Shown here: positions 16,196 through 31,159 of the stretch, in pieces
How positions within the stretch are numbered: position 1 is the first letter of the stretch
How the letters are laid out: the number at the start of each line of letters is the position of its first letter
Origin: an uncultured SAR86 cluster bacterium
GTDB lineage: Bacteria; Pseudomonadota; Gammaproteobacteria; Magnimaribacterales; D2472
Direction: 5' to 3'
DNA length: 33,774 bases
Assembly (NCBI GenBank): GCA_902528215.1
Contig: CABZRR010000002.1
Location: 1 to 33,774 of the forward strand
The notes under the pieces: generated by a model
Told to the model about the DNA's origin: nothing
The model's input: the letters and a program-made list of their open reading frames with translations, nothing else
The model's database searches: none
Translations under genes and position numbers: made by a program

Positions 16196-17395
16196 TTACT
16201 CCCATGATCTATTAATTCTGATATTTTCCTCAAAATTACCTAGTGGTTTATTGATAGCTTTTGATAGTTCATCTAACACATCAGTAATAAAATCATGTGG
16301 ATTAATATGACCTGCTTCAGGTGAAAAAACTCCTGATTTACTAATTTTTCCCTTAGCTAGCATTTTTATTCCACAGGCTAGAGGAATCCCTGTAATTTCA
16401 CCCATGCCAATTGCATCATAATTATTAGTTGATGCTGAATTTCTTTGCTCATTTGATAGACAAACTCCTACACTTGCAGGAGCACCATTTTTTAGACCAT
16501 CTGCATAACCATACATTACAGGAAGATAGCTGGAAGATAAATTTCTTTCAGAGGATCCTTGATTTTCCATCCATGCAAATAAATTAGCTGCTTTATTTTT
16601 GCTAAGCAAACCAACATTAACAAGCTCTGCAATTGCCTTTATGACAAATGAGCCAACACTTCCTCCATGAGCAAGATTAATTGAATCTTTGAGATCTTTA
16701 AAATAATGCGGAAAGGTTAATGCTTCAGGATGGCCAATTATATTCCCAGTAAAAGTTGTTAGACCTGGGTAATTTACATCTATACCTTTGAGAGGCTTAA
16801 CCATTTTGTAAGTGCTATCTTGATATATTTTTACTTTACCAGTGATTTGTTCTATTGCATGGATCATCGCCGCATTCAGAGATTGTTTTTTTGCGGTCTC
16901 ATCTATGGATGTTCCTCCTGCATCCCATCCAGTGTAGACCTTGTTAACACTATCTAATTCTCGAATAGCAATCAATCCCATCAGGTTAGTTAACCCTGGA
17001 CTAGCTCCAAGACCAATGGTGGCAGATATCCCAGCTGATTTTGCTGCTGAATCGAGGTTTAGCATATCTAGCGTTGGCTCCCAGTCATCACAAATATCTA
17101 TATAATTACATCCTGAGGAAATAGCTGTGCTTAAGATGGGTGTTCCAAACTTAAAAAATGGACCACAGGTATTCACTACAATATCAACACTTTTCATTGA
17201 ATTTTTAAGAGCTTCGGTATCTGTTACATCGAGTTGAATAGCGCTAACTTTATTATTTAGAGTGGATGCAAATGAATGTGCGCTTTCTTTGTTAACATCT
17301 GCAATAATTATTTGATCTACAGCTTTGAAATTCTGAGTTGCTCTCATAGCATATCGTGCCATACTTCCTGATCCGCCGATTGCTAAAATTCGCAT
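16196..17395 (-). CDS. Saccharopine dehydrogenase-like NAD(P)-binding oxidoreductase
   Basis: A 399-residue protein with an N-terminal Rossmann fold of the saccharopine dehydrogenase family: ILAIGGSGSMARYAMRA at 3-19, then IIIADVNKESA, then VDIVVNTCGPFFKFGTPILS, and YIDICDDW with an ASPGLTNLMG segment further on. Relatives reduce or oxidise imine or opine-type bonds (saccharopine, carboxynorspermidine, opines) or have no known reaction. The catalytic pair of true saccharopine dehydrogenase cannot be confirmed by eye. It is divergent from another member of the same superfamily across 62 nt and upstream of the GcvT operon. A role in handling an amino-acid-derived methylated compound is possible but unproven. 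Confidence 0.75.
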   Translation of the reverse strand: MRILAIGGSGSMARYAMRATQNFKAVDQIIIADVNKESAHSFASTLNNKVSAIQLDVTDTEALKNSMKSVDIVVNTCGPFFKFGTPILSTAISSGCNYIDICDDWEPTLDMLNLDSAAKSAGISATIGLGASPGLTNLMGLIAIRELDSVNKVYTGWDAGGTSIDETAKKQSLNAAMIHAIEQITGKVKIYQDSTYKMVKPLKGIDVNYPGLTTFTGNIIGHPEALTFPHYFKDLKDSINLAHGGSVGSFVIKAIAELVNVGLLSKNKAANLFAWMENQGSSERNLSSSYLPVMYGYADGLKNGAPASVGVCLSNEQRNSASTNNYDAIGMGEITGIPLACGIKMLAKGKISKSGVFSPEAGHINPHDFITDVLDELSKAINKPLGNFEENIRINRSWE

Positions 17396-17457
17396 GCTTT
17401 ACTAGAGATTAAGTTCCTTTATTATCTATAAATTATATATTCGAAATTAACTGAAAT

Positions 17458-18645
17458 ATGAAAAATGACATAGATATTATTATATATGGAGCAACTGGAT
17501 TTACGGGCAAGTTATGTGTGAAGTATTTTAAGTCACTGGATTCATCGGTGAAATGGGCAATTGCAGGAAGAGATAAAACAAAACTTCAAAAAGTAGGTGA
17601 AGATAATTCTGTTGAAGTTGAGATTTTGATTGCCGATTCAGATAACGAAGCTCAATTAGATCTGCTCACTTCAAGGGCAAAGGTCATTTTATCTACCACG
17701 GGACCATTTCATAAATATGGTTCTAAACTTGTCGCATCTTGTGTCAAGAACTCCTCACATTATGTAGATATAACAGGAGAAAATTTCTGGGTTAAAGAAA
17801 TTATTGCGAAACATCATGAAGAAGCATCTGCAAAAGGTATCAGAATTATTCCATCTTGTGGCTATGATTCCATCCCATCAGATTTAGGAGTTTTTTATGC
17901 AGCCAAAGCTCTCAAAAAGCCTATTAAAAGAATTGAATCATTTCATTCATGGAAAGGGGGCGCCTCAGGGGGAACTCTTGAAACCATGTTTTCAATGGGC
18001 GAACTCGATCTTGGCAAAGATTTACTAGATCCGTTTTTATTAAATCCAAAAGATTCATATTCTCAAGAGCAACTAGATTTGAGTAGCGATAAGGTTGGAA
18101 TTGCAAAGAAGCAAGAAATCAATGCTTGGTCAGGCCCTTTTATTATGGCAAATGCTAATACCAGAGTAGTTAGACGCACCGAAGCATTGTTAAGCTTAAG
18201 ACAAGAATCCTATGGAGCAAATTTTACTTATCAGGAGCATGCTTTTCATAAATCTTGGTGGAGAGCATTCAAATCTTTAATTGTTACAGGAATATCAGTC
18301 TTAATTTTAATGTCACCGCTCAAGAAAGCAGTAAAACCATTTTTACCAAAACCTGGAGAGGGCCCCTCAGAAGATATTCAAGAAAATGGATGGTTTGATT
18401 GTAAATATTTGGTTGAAGCTGAGGATGGACAGAAATCAGTTTTTAATATGCATGCGAAAGGAGATCCTGGTTACAAAGTTACTTCAAAGCTAGTATCTGA
18501 ATGCGCATTATGCCTAGTTAAAGACATTGATACTCTTCCTGGAGGAAAAGAGTATGGAGGTGTCTTGACCAGCGCCTCTGGGCTAGGAGATGCATTAATC
18601 AAAAGACTTATAAACGCAGGAATTTCTTTTGAAGGGCCACTTTAA
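17458..18645 (+). CDS. Saccharopine dehydrogenase-like oxidoreductase (SCCPDH/trans-acting enoyl reductase type)
   Basis: A 395-residue protein with an N-terminal Rossmann motif IIIYGATGFTGKLCVKYF, AIAGRDKTKLQKVG, STTGPFHKYGSKLV, and SCGYDSIPSDLGVFYAAK. The second half has a hydrophobic helix (LIVTGISVLILMSPL) followed by FLPKPGEGPSEDIQENGWF, the same layout as human SCCPDH and mycobacterial trans-acting enoyl reductase relatives. Members associate with membranes or lipids; their reactions are mostly unknown, and true saccharopine cleavage is not expected. It is divergent from the other saccharopine-dehydrogenase-like gene and ends 11 nt before the convergent peptidase gene. Function unassigned beyond NAD(P)-dependent redox chemistry. 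Confidence 0.82.
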   Translation: MKNDIDIIIYGATGFTGKLCVKYFKSLDSSVKWAIAGRDKTKLQKVGEDNSVEVEILIADSDNEAQLDLLTSRAKVILSTTGPFHKYGSKLVASCVKNSSHYVDITGENFWVKEIIAKHHEEASAKGIRIIPSCGYDSIPSDLGVFYAAKALKKPIKRIESFHSWKGGASGGTLETMFSMGELDLGKDLLDPFLLNPKDSYSQEQLDLSSDKVGIAKKQEINAWSGPFIMANANTRVVRRTEALLSLRQESYGANFTYQEHAFHKSWWRAFKSLIVTGISVLILMSPLKKAVKPFLPKPGEGPSEDIQENGWFDCKYLVEAEDGQKSVFNMHAKGDPGYKVTSKLVSECALCLVKDIDTLPGGKEYGGVLTSASGLGDALIKRLINAGISFEGPL

Positions 18646-18656
18646 AAGACTAATAT

Positions 18657-20642
18657 TTATTTTTGAAAGCGTTCATACCATTCAGTTAGGTATCCATAAG
18701 TTCTAAACCAGTTTGAAGGTTTTGAACTTGTTCCATGCCATTCCTTATTCATTCTTATTAATGCAGTTTCAACCCCTGCTTCTTTCAAAGCAACATACAT
18801 TTCTTCTGTTTGTGGCATTGGCGTTCTTATATCAAGAACACCTGTCATAAAGAGAGTAGGAGTTTTTATATATCCAGTTCTCATAATAGGGGATCGGTCT
18901 AACCAATTTGAGGGATCTTCCCAGAATGGCTTATCAAACCATTCAAATGTCCATGCAGGAATATCAGTTGTTCCAACCATCGAGATCCAATTTGTAACAG
19001 GACATAGTGATGCAGCTGCTGCGAATCTATCATCATGACCCACAACCCAAGCTGTCAACACGCCACCACCACTGCAACCTTGCACGTACATCTTTGTTTC
19101 ATCAATAAATCCTTTTTCAGTGAGATGATCAACGCCTGCAAGTAAATCTGACAAGTCCCCAGCACCTGGGTAATCATTATCAATTATATTTGCAAATTCA
19201 CTTCCATACCCAGTACTGCCTCTTGGATTTGTATATAAAACTACATACCCATCGCTTGCAAACTGATGCCATGAGTAATTAAATGCAGGCCTGTACATTG
19301 CGTGTGGGCCACCATGAATTACTAATATAAGGGGATATTTTTTAGATTTATCAAAATTTGGAGGTGTTATGTACCAGCCTTGGATATCCATTTTATCTGG
19401 AGATTGATAGTTAATCTCATTTGTAACCCCAAGTTCATATTGACTTAGAATTAGTTCATTATGTTGTGTGAGAGTTTCTAATTTTGAGTTAGAAATCATG
19501 CCTACTTCACTAGGTCTATTTGAGTTTATATATACCCCATATAAAGAATCTTGATAAGTTGATGATAGATAGAATTGATCTTTGAAACTTGGAATCACTT
19601 CATACAATTTTTTGTTTAAAAGATTCAGACGCATAACTCTTGCTGATCCCCGATGATCGTGATCAAAAACTATTTCATTTTTGTTTAACCAAAATAGATT
19701 TTTAGGAGAAGAACTGAGATTTTTAGTTAACAACTCATTTTTATTTTGAGCAATGTCTCTTACATAGATATCTGATGCTACCGAGGAATAATTTTTGCTT
19801 GGATGACCAGTAAAAACAATTTTATTTCCATCTGGCGATGCTTTTGGAGTTGAGAACACCCCTTTAGGATTCGTTATTTTTTCTAATTTTTTATTTTTTA
19901 CATTCAGTATAAAAACTGACAATTGTTTCCATGGAGTTCCTAAATCATCTAATGAGTCATTACCGGTAAATAATACTTGGGAATCATTGAGCCACTGCAA
20001 ATCATCAACATAATCTAACCCCCAATCTGAAATTTTTATCGCAGATCCCCCACTAGAATCTACAAGGTATAAATGATTCTCTCCACTTTCAAGTTCACCA
20101 ACTCCATCGGATCTCCAATGCATCGAGGTTACGACAGTCGGATCATCAGTCCAGTTATAATCAATTTCCTCATCTTTTCCTGGAATTTCAATAACCCACT
20201 CTTTTTCATATTCATTAAATGATGAAAATGAAAAGAAATTACCATCTTTTGACCAAGCATAATCTTCAACACCATCGTTGAAGTTAGTGATCTTCGATTC
20301 TGATTGATTTTTTAAATGCTTAACAAATATTTGAGGCACTTCATTTTCATCTTCTTTTATGAAGGCAATTTTTAGACTATCTGGTGACCACTTAGGGTTA
20401 GATCCATCTAAGAGAAATCTTTTATTGGAACCGCTACCATCCATAATCCAAAGTTCAGTGATGTAATCATCATTCTTTTTATCTATGTATCTTTTTGTGA
20501 AGATAACATTTTTTCCATCAGGACTTACCAATGGACTTCTTACAGATTGGATATCCCAATAACTCTCAATGGCTAAGTTATTTGCTGATACATTAAAAGA
20601 TCCTATTAAAAATAGAGTTATAAAGATATAACGAATACTCAT
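18657..20642 (-). CDS. Secreted S9 family (prolyl oligopeptidase/DPP-like) serine peptidase
   Basis: A 661-residue exported peptidase. A signal peptide (MSIRYIFITLFLIGSFNVSA) leads into a beta-propeller of TolB/DPP-type repeats (SPDGKNVIFTKR, WSPDSLKIAF, SPDGNKIVFTG). An alpha/beta hydrolase domain starts near 440 with YPLILVIHGGPHA. The catalytic triad is visible: Ser524 in GCSGGGV, Asp604 in LDIRTPM and His636 in EWHGTSS. The family removes dipeptides or cuts short oligopeptides; here it would act in the periplasm on imported peptides. AAGGAG precedes the ATG. It is divergent from the CIA30-domain gene across 90 nt. Confidence 0.92.
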   Translation of the reverse strand: MSIRYIFITLFLIGSFNVSANNLAIESYWDIQSVRSPLVSPDGKNVIFTKRYIDKKNDDYITELWIMDGSGSNKRFLLDGSNPKWSPDSLKIAFIKEDENEVPQIFVKHLKNQSESKITNFNDGVEDYAWSKDGNFFSFSSFNEYEKEWVIEIPGKDEEIDYNWTDDPTVVTSMHWRSDGVGELESGENHLYLVDSSGGSAIKISDWGLDYVDDLQWLNDSQVLFTGNDSLDDLGTPWKQLSVFILNVKNKKLEKITNPKGVFSTPKASPDGNKIVFTGHPSKNYSSVASDIYVRDIAQNKNELLTKNLSSSPKNLFWLNKNEIVFDHDHRGSARVMRLNLLNKKLYEVIPSFKDQFYLSSTYQDSLYGVYINSNRPSEVGMISNSKLETLTQHNELILSQYELGVTNEINYQSPDKMDIQGWYITPPNFDKSKKYPLILVIHGGPHAMYRPAFNYSWHQFASDGYVVLYTNPRGSTGYGSEFANIIDNDYPGAGDLSDLLAGVDHLTEKGFIDETKMYVQGCSGGGVLTAWVVGHDDRFAAAASLCPVTNWISMVGTTDIPAWTFEWFDKPFWEDPSNWLDRSPIMRTGYIKTPTLFMTGVLDIRTPMPQTEEMYVALKEAGVETALIRMNKEWHGTSSKPSNWFRTYGYLTEWYERFQK

Positions 20643-20732
20643 TTTTTTCTCCTTAAAAGATATAGGCTATAGAAAATGTTTGAAAATGAAAAGCTCTCCT
20701 TATTTTCTTCATCTTAGCTTAGAATCTATTTT

Positions 20733-21254
20733 ATGATTGAAATATTGCTAAAATTATTTTTATTAATCCTTCTTTCTATGAATGCTTATTCAAATCAACT
20801 TGATGATCCTAATACATGGCGACCAATCACCGATCAAGTAATGGGAGGAATCTCTAAGTTAGTAATCTCACACAATGATGGCGTGTTTACAATGACAGGA
20901 GAAGTCTCAACTGAAAACAATGGCGGATTTGTAAGGCTTTCAAATAGAATAGATATCACTAATAATGATTTTAAGGGTATCAAATTTCAAGCCAAAGGAA
21001 ACAACGAATCCTATGAGGTCCATGTTACTCTTAAAGGGCTAAAAATGCCGCCTTGGTCATATTTTAGCAAGTCATTTGATGTGATAAATGAGTGGCAAGA
21101 ATACAGAATTGATTTTAAGGATTTAAAGGCAAGCTCTGGATTTTCTGCTGCTTCGATGAAAGTAAGCAATATTAGGGACATTAGTATTGCAGGCTATGGA
21201 AGAAATTTTAATGTAGATTTAAAAATTAAGGACATCAGTCTTTACATTGACTAA
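20733..21254 (+). CDS. CIA30-domain (NDUFAF1-like) exported protein
   Basis: A 173-residue protein. The N-terminus (MIEILLKLFLLILLSMNAYS) looks like a signal peptide, so the mature protein is probably periplasmic. The remainder is a galactose-binding-like beta-sandwich of the CIA30 family: WRPITDQVMGGIS, NNGGFVRLS, GIKFQAKGN and a late ISIAGYGRNFNVDLKI. In eukaryotes CIA30 helps assemble respiratory complex I; bacterial exported members have no established job. It is divergent from the S9 peptidase, and its stop interlocks with that of a small leftward gene (CTAA at 21251-21254). Confidence 0.8.
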   Translation: MIEILLKLFLLILLSMNAYSNQLDDPNTWRPITDQVMGGISKLVISHNDGVFTMTGEVSTENNGGFVRLSNRIDITNNDFKGIKFQAKGNNESYEVHVTLKGLKMPPWSYFSKSFDVINEWQEYRIDFKDLKASSGFSAASMKVSNIRDISIAGYGRNFNVDLKIKDISLYID

Positions 21255-21430
21255 TTATTATCCGATTGTTTATTTACTTCTTTTAGATATTTTTCATAAT
21301 CTTCCCAATCATGGGGAGTTCCAGCTCTAGGTTTTGCCATTTCACTGGCGCGTTTTAATGCCTTTGAGGAAAGCTTACTTGGATTATCTTTAAAAAACTT
21401 ACCAAAGGTTTTTTTAATTAAGTTTTTCAT
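21251..21430 (-). CDS. Small conserved-looking hypothetical protein (59 aa)
   Basis: A short gene of 59 residues, rich in Lys, beginning MKNLIKKTFGKFFKDNPSKL and containing RAGTPHDWEDYEKYLKEV. It is probably soluble, with two amphipathic helical stretches around a Pro/Gly turn. I recognise no family. Evidence that it is real: it abuts the stop of the upstream 96-residue gene (ATG at 21430, stop at 21431), has soluble-protein composition unlike random AT-rich frames, and its stop interlocks exactly with the convergent CIA30 gene. Confidence 0.65.
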   Translation of the reverse strand: MKNLIKKTFGKFFKDNPSKLSSKALKRASEMAKPRAGTPHDWEDYEKYLKEVNKQSDNN

Positions 21431-21721
21431 TTATCGATTAAGAATTTTTACTAGTTTTTTTAAAAATCTTTTTATATTCTTTGCAGCATCTTTTTCAGAG
21501 TTAACCTCTATCACCTCTGATTGAGAGTAACCATCCCAAAAATAAATTTTAAAGCAACCATTAATTTTTTGAACATCCAGAGATGCGCAATCAACATTGT
21601 TTACTTCAATTAAATAAATATTTATTTTTTCAGCATCAATTTTATAGCTTACATTCTTATTATCAGCAAAATATGATTTTATAAGATTTTCAACTCTTTT
21701 ATCAAAGCTATAAGTCTCCAT
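21431..21721 (-). CDS. Hypothetical protein (96 aa)
   Basis: A small acidic/basic mixed protein with a beta-rich middle (INIYLIEVNNVDCASLDV, CFKIYFWDGYSQSEVIEV) and a basic C-terminal helix (KDAAKNIKRFLKKLVKILNR). There is no signal peptide or membrane helix and I do not recognise the family. It lies 46 nt after the PsiE-like gene and directly abuts the 59-residue gene on the same strand, so it is probably part of the hemE-psiE transcript. The ribosome binding site is weak. Confidence 0.6.
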   Translation of the reverse strand: METYSFDKRVENLIKSYFADNKNVSYKIDAEKINIYLIEVNNVDCASLDVQKINGCFKIYFWDGYSQSEVIEVNSEKDAAKNIKRFLKKLVKILNR

Positions 21722-21767
21722 ATATTTACTTATTTTTAAAGAAATATATATGCAAAATACTTAGAAA

Positions 21768-22193
21768 TTAATCTGAGGAAATAGAATCCCTTAAGCGCTT
21801 AATTTTTTCTAAGCTTACCTGGTCTTTAAAACTCATAACAATTGCAGCAACTGATAGCACAAGTATTGCTCCAGCTTCACCAAGAACTACTAATGCATCC
21901 ATTTCTTTACTTTGCATCACTATGAGCCTGCATAATGCAGTGATTGCAATGATGATCGGAAGGGTCACTGGAATTCTATTAGTGCTATAAAAAGCTCCCA
22001 CCATTCCAATAATTTCTGCATAGATGAACAACATAAATAGATCAGGCAAAGTGATACTTTGAGCAAGAAACATTTCATAAATATATAAAGCAGAGGCTAT
22101 ACAAGTTGCAATACCTATGATGGCTAAAAGTACTTTCTCACTTGCAATAGTGGTCCAATGAAGACTTTTCGTTAGTTTTGATTCTTTATTCAT
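21768..22193 (-). CDS. PsiE-family (phosphate-starvation-inducible) membrane protein
   Basis: A 141-residue inner-membrane protein with about four helices, matching the PsiE family. Family wording is clear at LPDLFMLFIYAEIIGMVGAF and in the following NRIPVTLPIIIAITALCRLIV. In E. coli psiE is induced by phosphate starvation and its role is unknown; no Pho box is evident in the 71-nt gap upstream. It lies downstream of hemE on the same strand and may be read from it. Confidence 0.82.
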   Translation of the reverse strand: MNKESKLTKSLHWTTIASEKVLLAIIGIATCIASALYIYEMFLAQSITLPDLFMLFIYAEIIGMVGAFYSTNRIPVTLPIIIAITALCRLIVMQSKEMDALVVLGEAGAILVLSVAAIVMSFKDQVSLEKIKRLRDSISSD

Positions 22194-22264
22194 AAAATCA
22201 TCATAACAAATGAATAATATTATTTACTATTTAATAAGTTAAGAAGATAAAAAATTTCGAAAGT

Positions 22265-23296
22265 CTATTCTCTAGCTGCATTGATCATTGTCTGTACTTT
22301 TTGAGGATTAATGTCTGGAGTAATTCCGTGACCAAGGTTGAATATAAACCCGGGGTATTCATACATTATAGAGCATATTCGTTGCACCTCTTGATGAATA
22401 ATCTGGTCAGATTCATTTAATATCATAGGATTTAAATTTCCCTGAATGGCAATATTATTTTTTACGCTTTTGGATATAGCCTCAATATCATTTTTCCAGT
22501 GCAGACTTATGCATGACAGATCATCAAATATAAGATCAGTTATTTTCTGCTTAGGATCCTTTTCAAATAAAATAATTGGAATATTTTTTGTAATCGGATC
22601 ACTTTTTAACTTGTGAGTAATCTTTTTTGTATATTGTAGAGAAAATATTTCTAGTTCTTGTGCGCTTAACAAGTCTGCCCACGAATCGAATATTTGCAAG
22701 GCGTTTACTCCACTTAAGACTTGTTGTCTTAAATATCGATAGCAAGCATCACAAAGAATTTCCAGAAAATCATGCAATGCTGATGGATGATCTTGCATGA
22801 AATTCTTTGTTTTTTTAAAATCTTTCGAACCACTACCTTCGATTGAATATGCTGCTAGAGTCCATGGGCTTCCACAAAATCCAATCAATGGAAGGTCTGC
22901 AGGCAGTAATTTTTTTGTTTCCTCTACAGCATTGAATACATATGATAGTGTGTTTTCGTCAAATGAGATTAGAGTTTTAATATCCTCGGGTTTTGAGATT
23001 GGGTTACTGAATTTAGGACCTTCTCCTTCATGGAAGGCAAGCCCAAGATCTAATGCATCTGGTATTGTCAAAATATCTGAAAATAAAATTGACGCATCAA
23101 GATCAAATCGCTCGATAGGTTGCAATGCTAACTTCGCGCATGTTTTAGGTTCTTTACACATATCAAGAAAATTTGAATAGTTTTTTCTAATTTCTTGATA
23201 CTCGGGGAGGTATCTGCCTGCTTGGCGCATGAACCATATTGGAGGAGTTGAATTTGGTTTTAGCTCTAAAGCATTTAAAAATTTTGAATCATTCAT
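22265..23296 (-). CDS. hemE: Uroporphyrinogen decarboxylase
   Basis: Converts uroporphyrinogen III to coproporphyrinogen III in haem synthesis. The 343-residue protein has the N-terminal signature PPIWFMRQAGRYLPEYQEIR at 18-37, the ILFSDILTIPDALDLGL block with the catalytic Asp, GFCGSPWTLAAYSIEG, IFDSWADLLS, and a C-terminal FNLGHGITPDINP containing the conserved His. Its ATG directly follows the gltD stop (TAAATG), so the two are translationally coupled. The gltD-hemE order is the usual gammaproteobacterial one. Confidence 0.96.
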   Translation of the reverse strand: MNDSKFLNALELKPNSTPPIWFMRQAGRYLPEYQEIRKNYSNFLDMCKEPKTCAKLALQPIERFDLDASILFSDILTIPDALDLGLAFHEGEGPKFSNPISKPEDIKTLISFDENTLSYVFNAVEETKKLLPADLPLIGFCGSPWTLAAYSIEGSGSKDFKKTKNFMQDHPSALHDFLEILCDACYRYLRQQVLSGVNALQIFDSWADLLSAQELEIFSLQYTKKITHKLKSDPITKNIPIILFEKDPKQKITDLIFDDLSCISLHWKNDIEAISKSVKNNIAIQGNLNPMILNESDQIIHQEVQRICSIMYEYPGFIFNLGHGITPDINPQKVQTMINAARE

Positions 23297-29476
<6,180 letters not shown>

Positions 29477-29480
<4 letters not shown>

Positions 29481-30550
29481 TTAGCTAAGCTTTTTTTAAG
29501 ATTATTTGAGTCAAATGAACTCGTGATAATCGCTTTTGATGGGCCACCTAAAAGTACTAAATTTAATCTTCCTGATCTAACTTTTTTATCCCTTAATATA
29601 AAAGGCTTAAGATCTTTATATTGATATTGACTGACAGAAAGATCAAATTTGTATGTATTTAGCAAATCTTTAATGATATTGAAATATTTTTGAGAAATAT
29701 GACCTTCTAAATATGAAATTTTAGAGGCAATAAACATTCCTTTGGCTACTGCCTCTCCATGGAGAATTTTTTTATATTTTCCATGGGCTTCAATAGCATG
29801 ACCGAAAGTGTGTCCAAAGTTTAATAATGCTCTGATACCATTTTCTTTTTCGTCTTTTGAAACAATTTCAGCCTTAGTTTTTATGGATTCAAAAATTACA
29901 TCTTCGATTATATTTTTATTCATTAAAATGATTTTTTGAGGATTATTTTTTAGAAGAGAGAAGAGATATTTGTTCTTAATCAGTGCATATTTTATAACTT
30001 CCGCAAGCCCAGCTTTGTATTCTCTTTCTGGTAGTGAATTTAAAACCGAAATATCTATTAAGACTCTTTTTGGATTATAAAAGGCACCTACAAGATTTTT
30101 GCCAGCAGAGATATTGATAGCGGTTTTCCCGCCAACAGAAGAATCTACTTGTGCAAGAAGAGTTGTTGGTATTTGGACAAATTGAATTCCTCTAAGGTAC
30201 GAGCTAGCTACATAGCCAGAAATATCTCCAACAACTCCACCACCAACTGCGATAATAATGTCGGTTCGGTCAAAATTATTATCGGCAAGAAAATTTAAGA
30301 TTTTTTGAAAGTTCTGAATGGATTTTGATTTTTCTCCCTTTTTCAAAATAACTAAAAATACTTTGGAAAAGTTTTTGGCAATAGATTGAACTTTGTTTCT
30401 AATACCAGATGGAACTCCATTATCTGAGATTATAAGTACTTTGTTATGATCTTTTAGAACGGGCCCAAGATTTTTCTTAGAAATAGCATTTTTTGAAATA
30501 AAAATCTTGTATTTCAAATCTTTTTTTCCTAAGAGGATTTCTTTAGCCAT
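29477..30550 (-). CDS. aroB: 3-Dehydroquinate synthase
   Basis: Second step of the shikimate pathway, converting DAHP to 3-dehydroquinate with NAD+ and a divalent metal. The 357 residues show VGGGVVGDISGYVASSYLRG, IPTTLLAQVDSSVGGKTAIN, KNLVGAFYNPK, a metal-ligand Glu in YKAGLAEVIKYALI, NFGHTFGHAIE and LHGEAVAKG. It is coupled to aroK upstream (8-bp overlap), as in most gammaproteobacteria. Confidence 0.96.
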
Positions 30551-31052
30551 AGTTTTTTACAAGTTTGATTATTTCATTTGCAACTTCGGAACCACTTTTA
30601 TTTTCTGTATCAATAATATGATCTGCCACTTCCTCATATTGAGATTGTCTAGCTTGTTGAAGTCCTTTAAGAACTTTTCTTGGATCTTGATCTTTTAACA
30701 AAGGTCGATCTTTATCTTTAGCTGTTCTTTCAACCTGAGTTTCAAGCGGTGTATGAAGATAAAAAACAGTTCCTCTGGATGCTAATAATTCTCTATTTTG
30801 CTCCTCAATTATAATGCCGCCACCAGTTGCAAGCACTATTGAATTCAAAGCAACCAAGTTTTTTAATACAGAGGTTTCTCTTTTTCTAAAACCATCTTCT
30901 CCCTCTAAATCAAAGATCCAATCTATTGATACTCCAGTATTATTCTCAATTGTTGAATCTGTATCGTGAAAATCAAGAAAAAGCTCAGAAGCTACAATTT
31001 TTCCAACAGTGGTTTTTCCTGAGCCCATAGGGCCAACAATAAAAATATTCAT
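30543..31052 (-). CDS. aroK: Shikimate kinase
   Basis: Phosphorylates shikimate to shikimate 3-phosphate. The 169 residues carry the P-loop GPMGSGKT at 7-14, Asp32 in DTDSTIE, Arg58 in RKRET, the GGG at 77-79 and the lid RPLLKDQDP. It leads the aroK-aroB pair. It faces away from mrcA across 107 nt; in many gammaproteobacteria pilMNOPQ lies in this gap, but there is no room for it here. Confidence 0.96.
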   Translation of the reverse strand: MNIFIVGPMGSGKTTVGKIVASELFLDFHDTDSTIENNTGVSIDWIFDLEGEDGFRKRETSVLKNLVALNSIVLATGGGIIIEEQNRELLASRGTVFYLHTPLETQVERTAKDKDRPLLKDQDPRKVLKGLQQARQSQYEEVADHIIDTENKSGSEVANEIIKLVKNYG

Positions 31053-31159
31053 ACTTAGTTTTTTAGAATGCAGATTCTATCATTTATAGGAGTAAAATAA
31101 TTTTTATTGATGTATCAAAATATTTTAAAATTAAATTTTCAATCTAAGATATCAACTTT
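31053..31159. promoter_or_regulatory. Divergent aroK/mrcA intergenic region
   Basis: A 107-nt AT-rich gap that must hold both promoters. AGAATGCAGATTCT at 31065-31078 is a short palindrome with 5-bp arms, which could be an operator or chance. I see no trace of pilM or pilQ coding sequence. Confidence 0.3.

Noticed and set aside
22797-23180. 127-residue frame on the + strand inside hemE
   Set aside because: hemE is certain on the - strand; the antisense frame has no recognisable feature.
31065-31078. Palindrome AGAATGCAGATTCT as a regulator site for aroK/mrcA
   Set aside because: Only 5-bp arms and a single copy; it could easily be chance.
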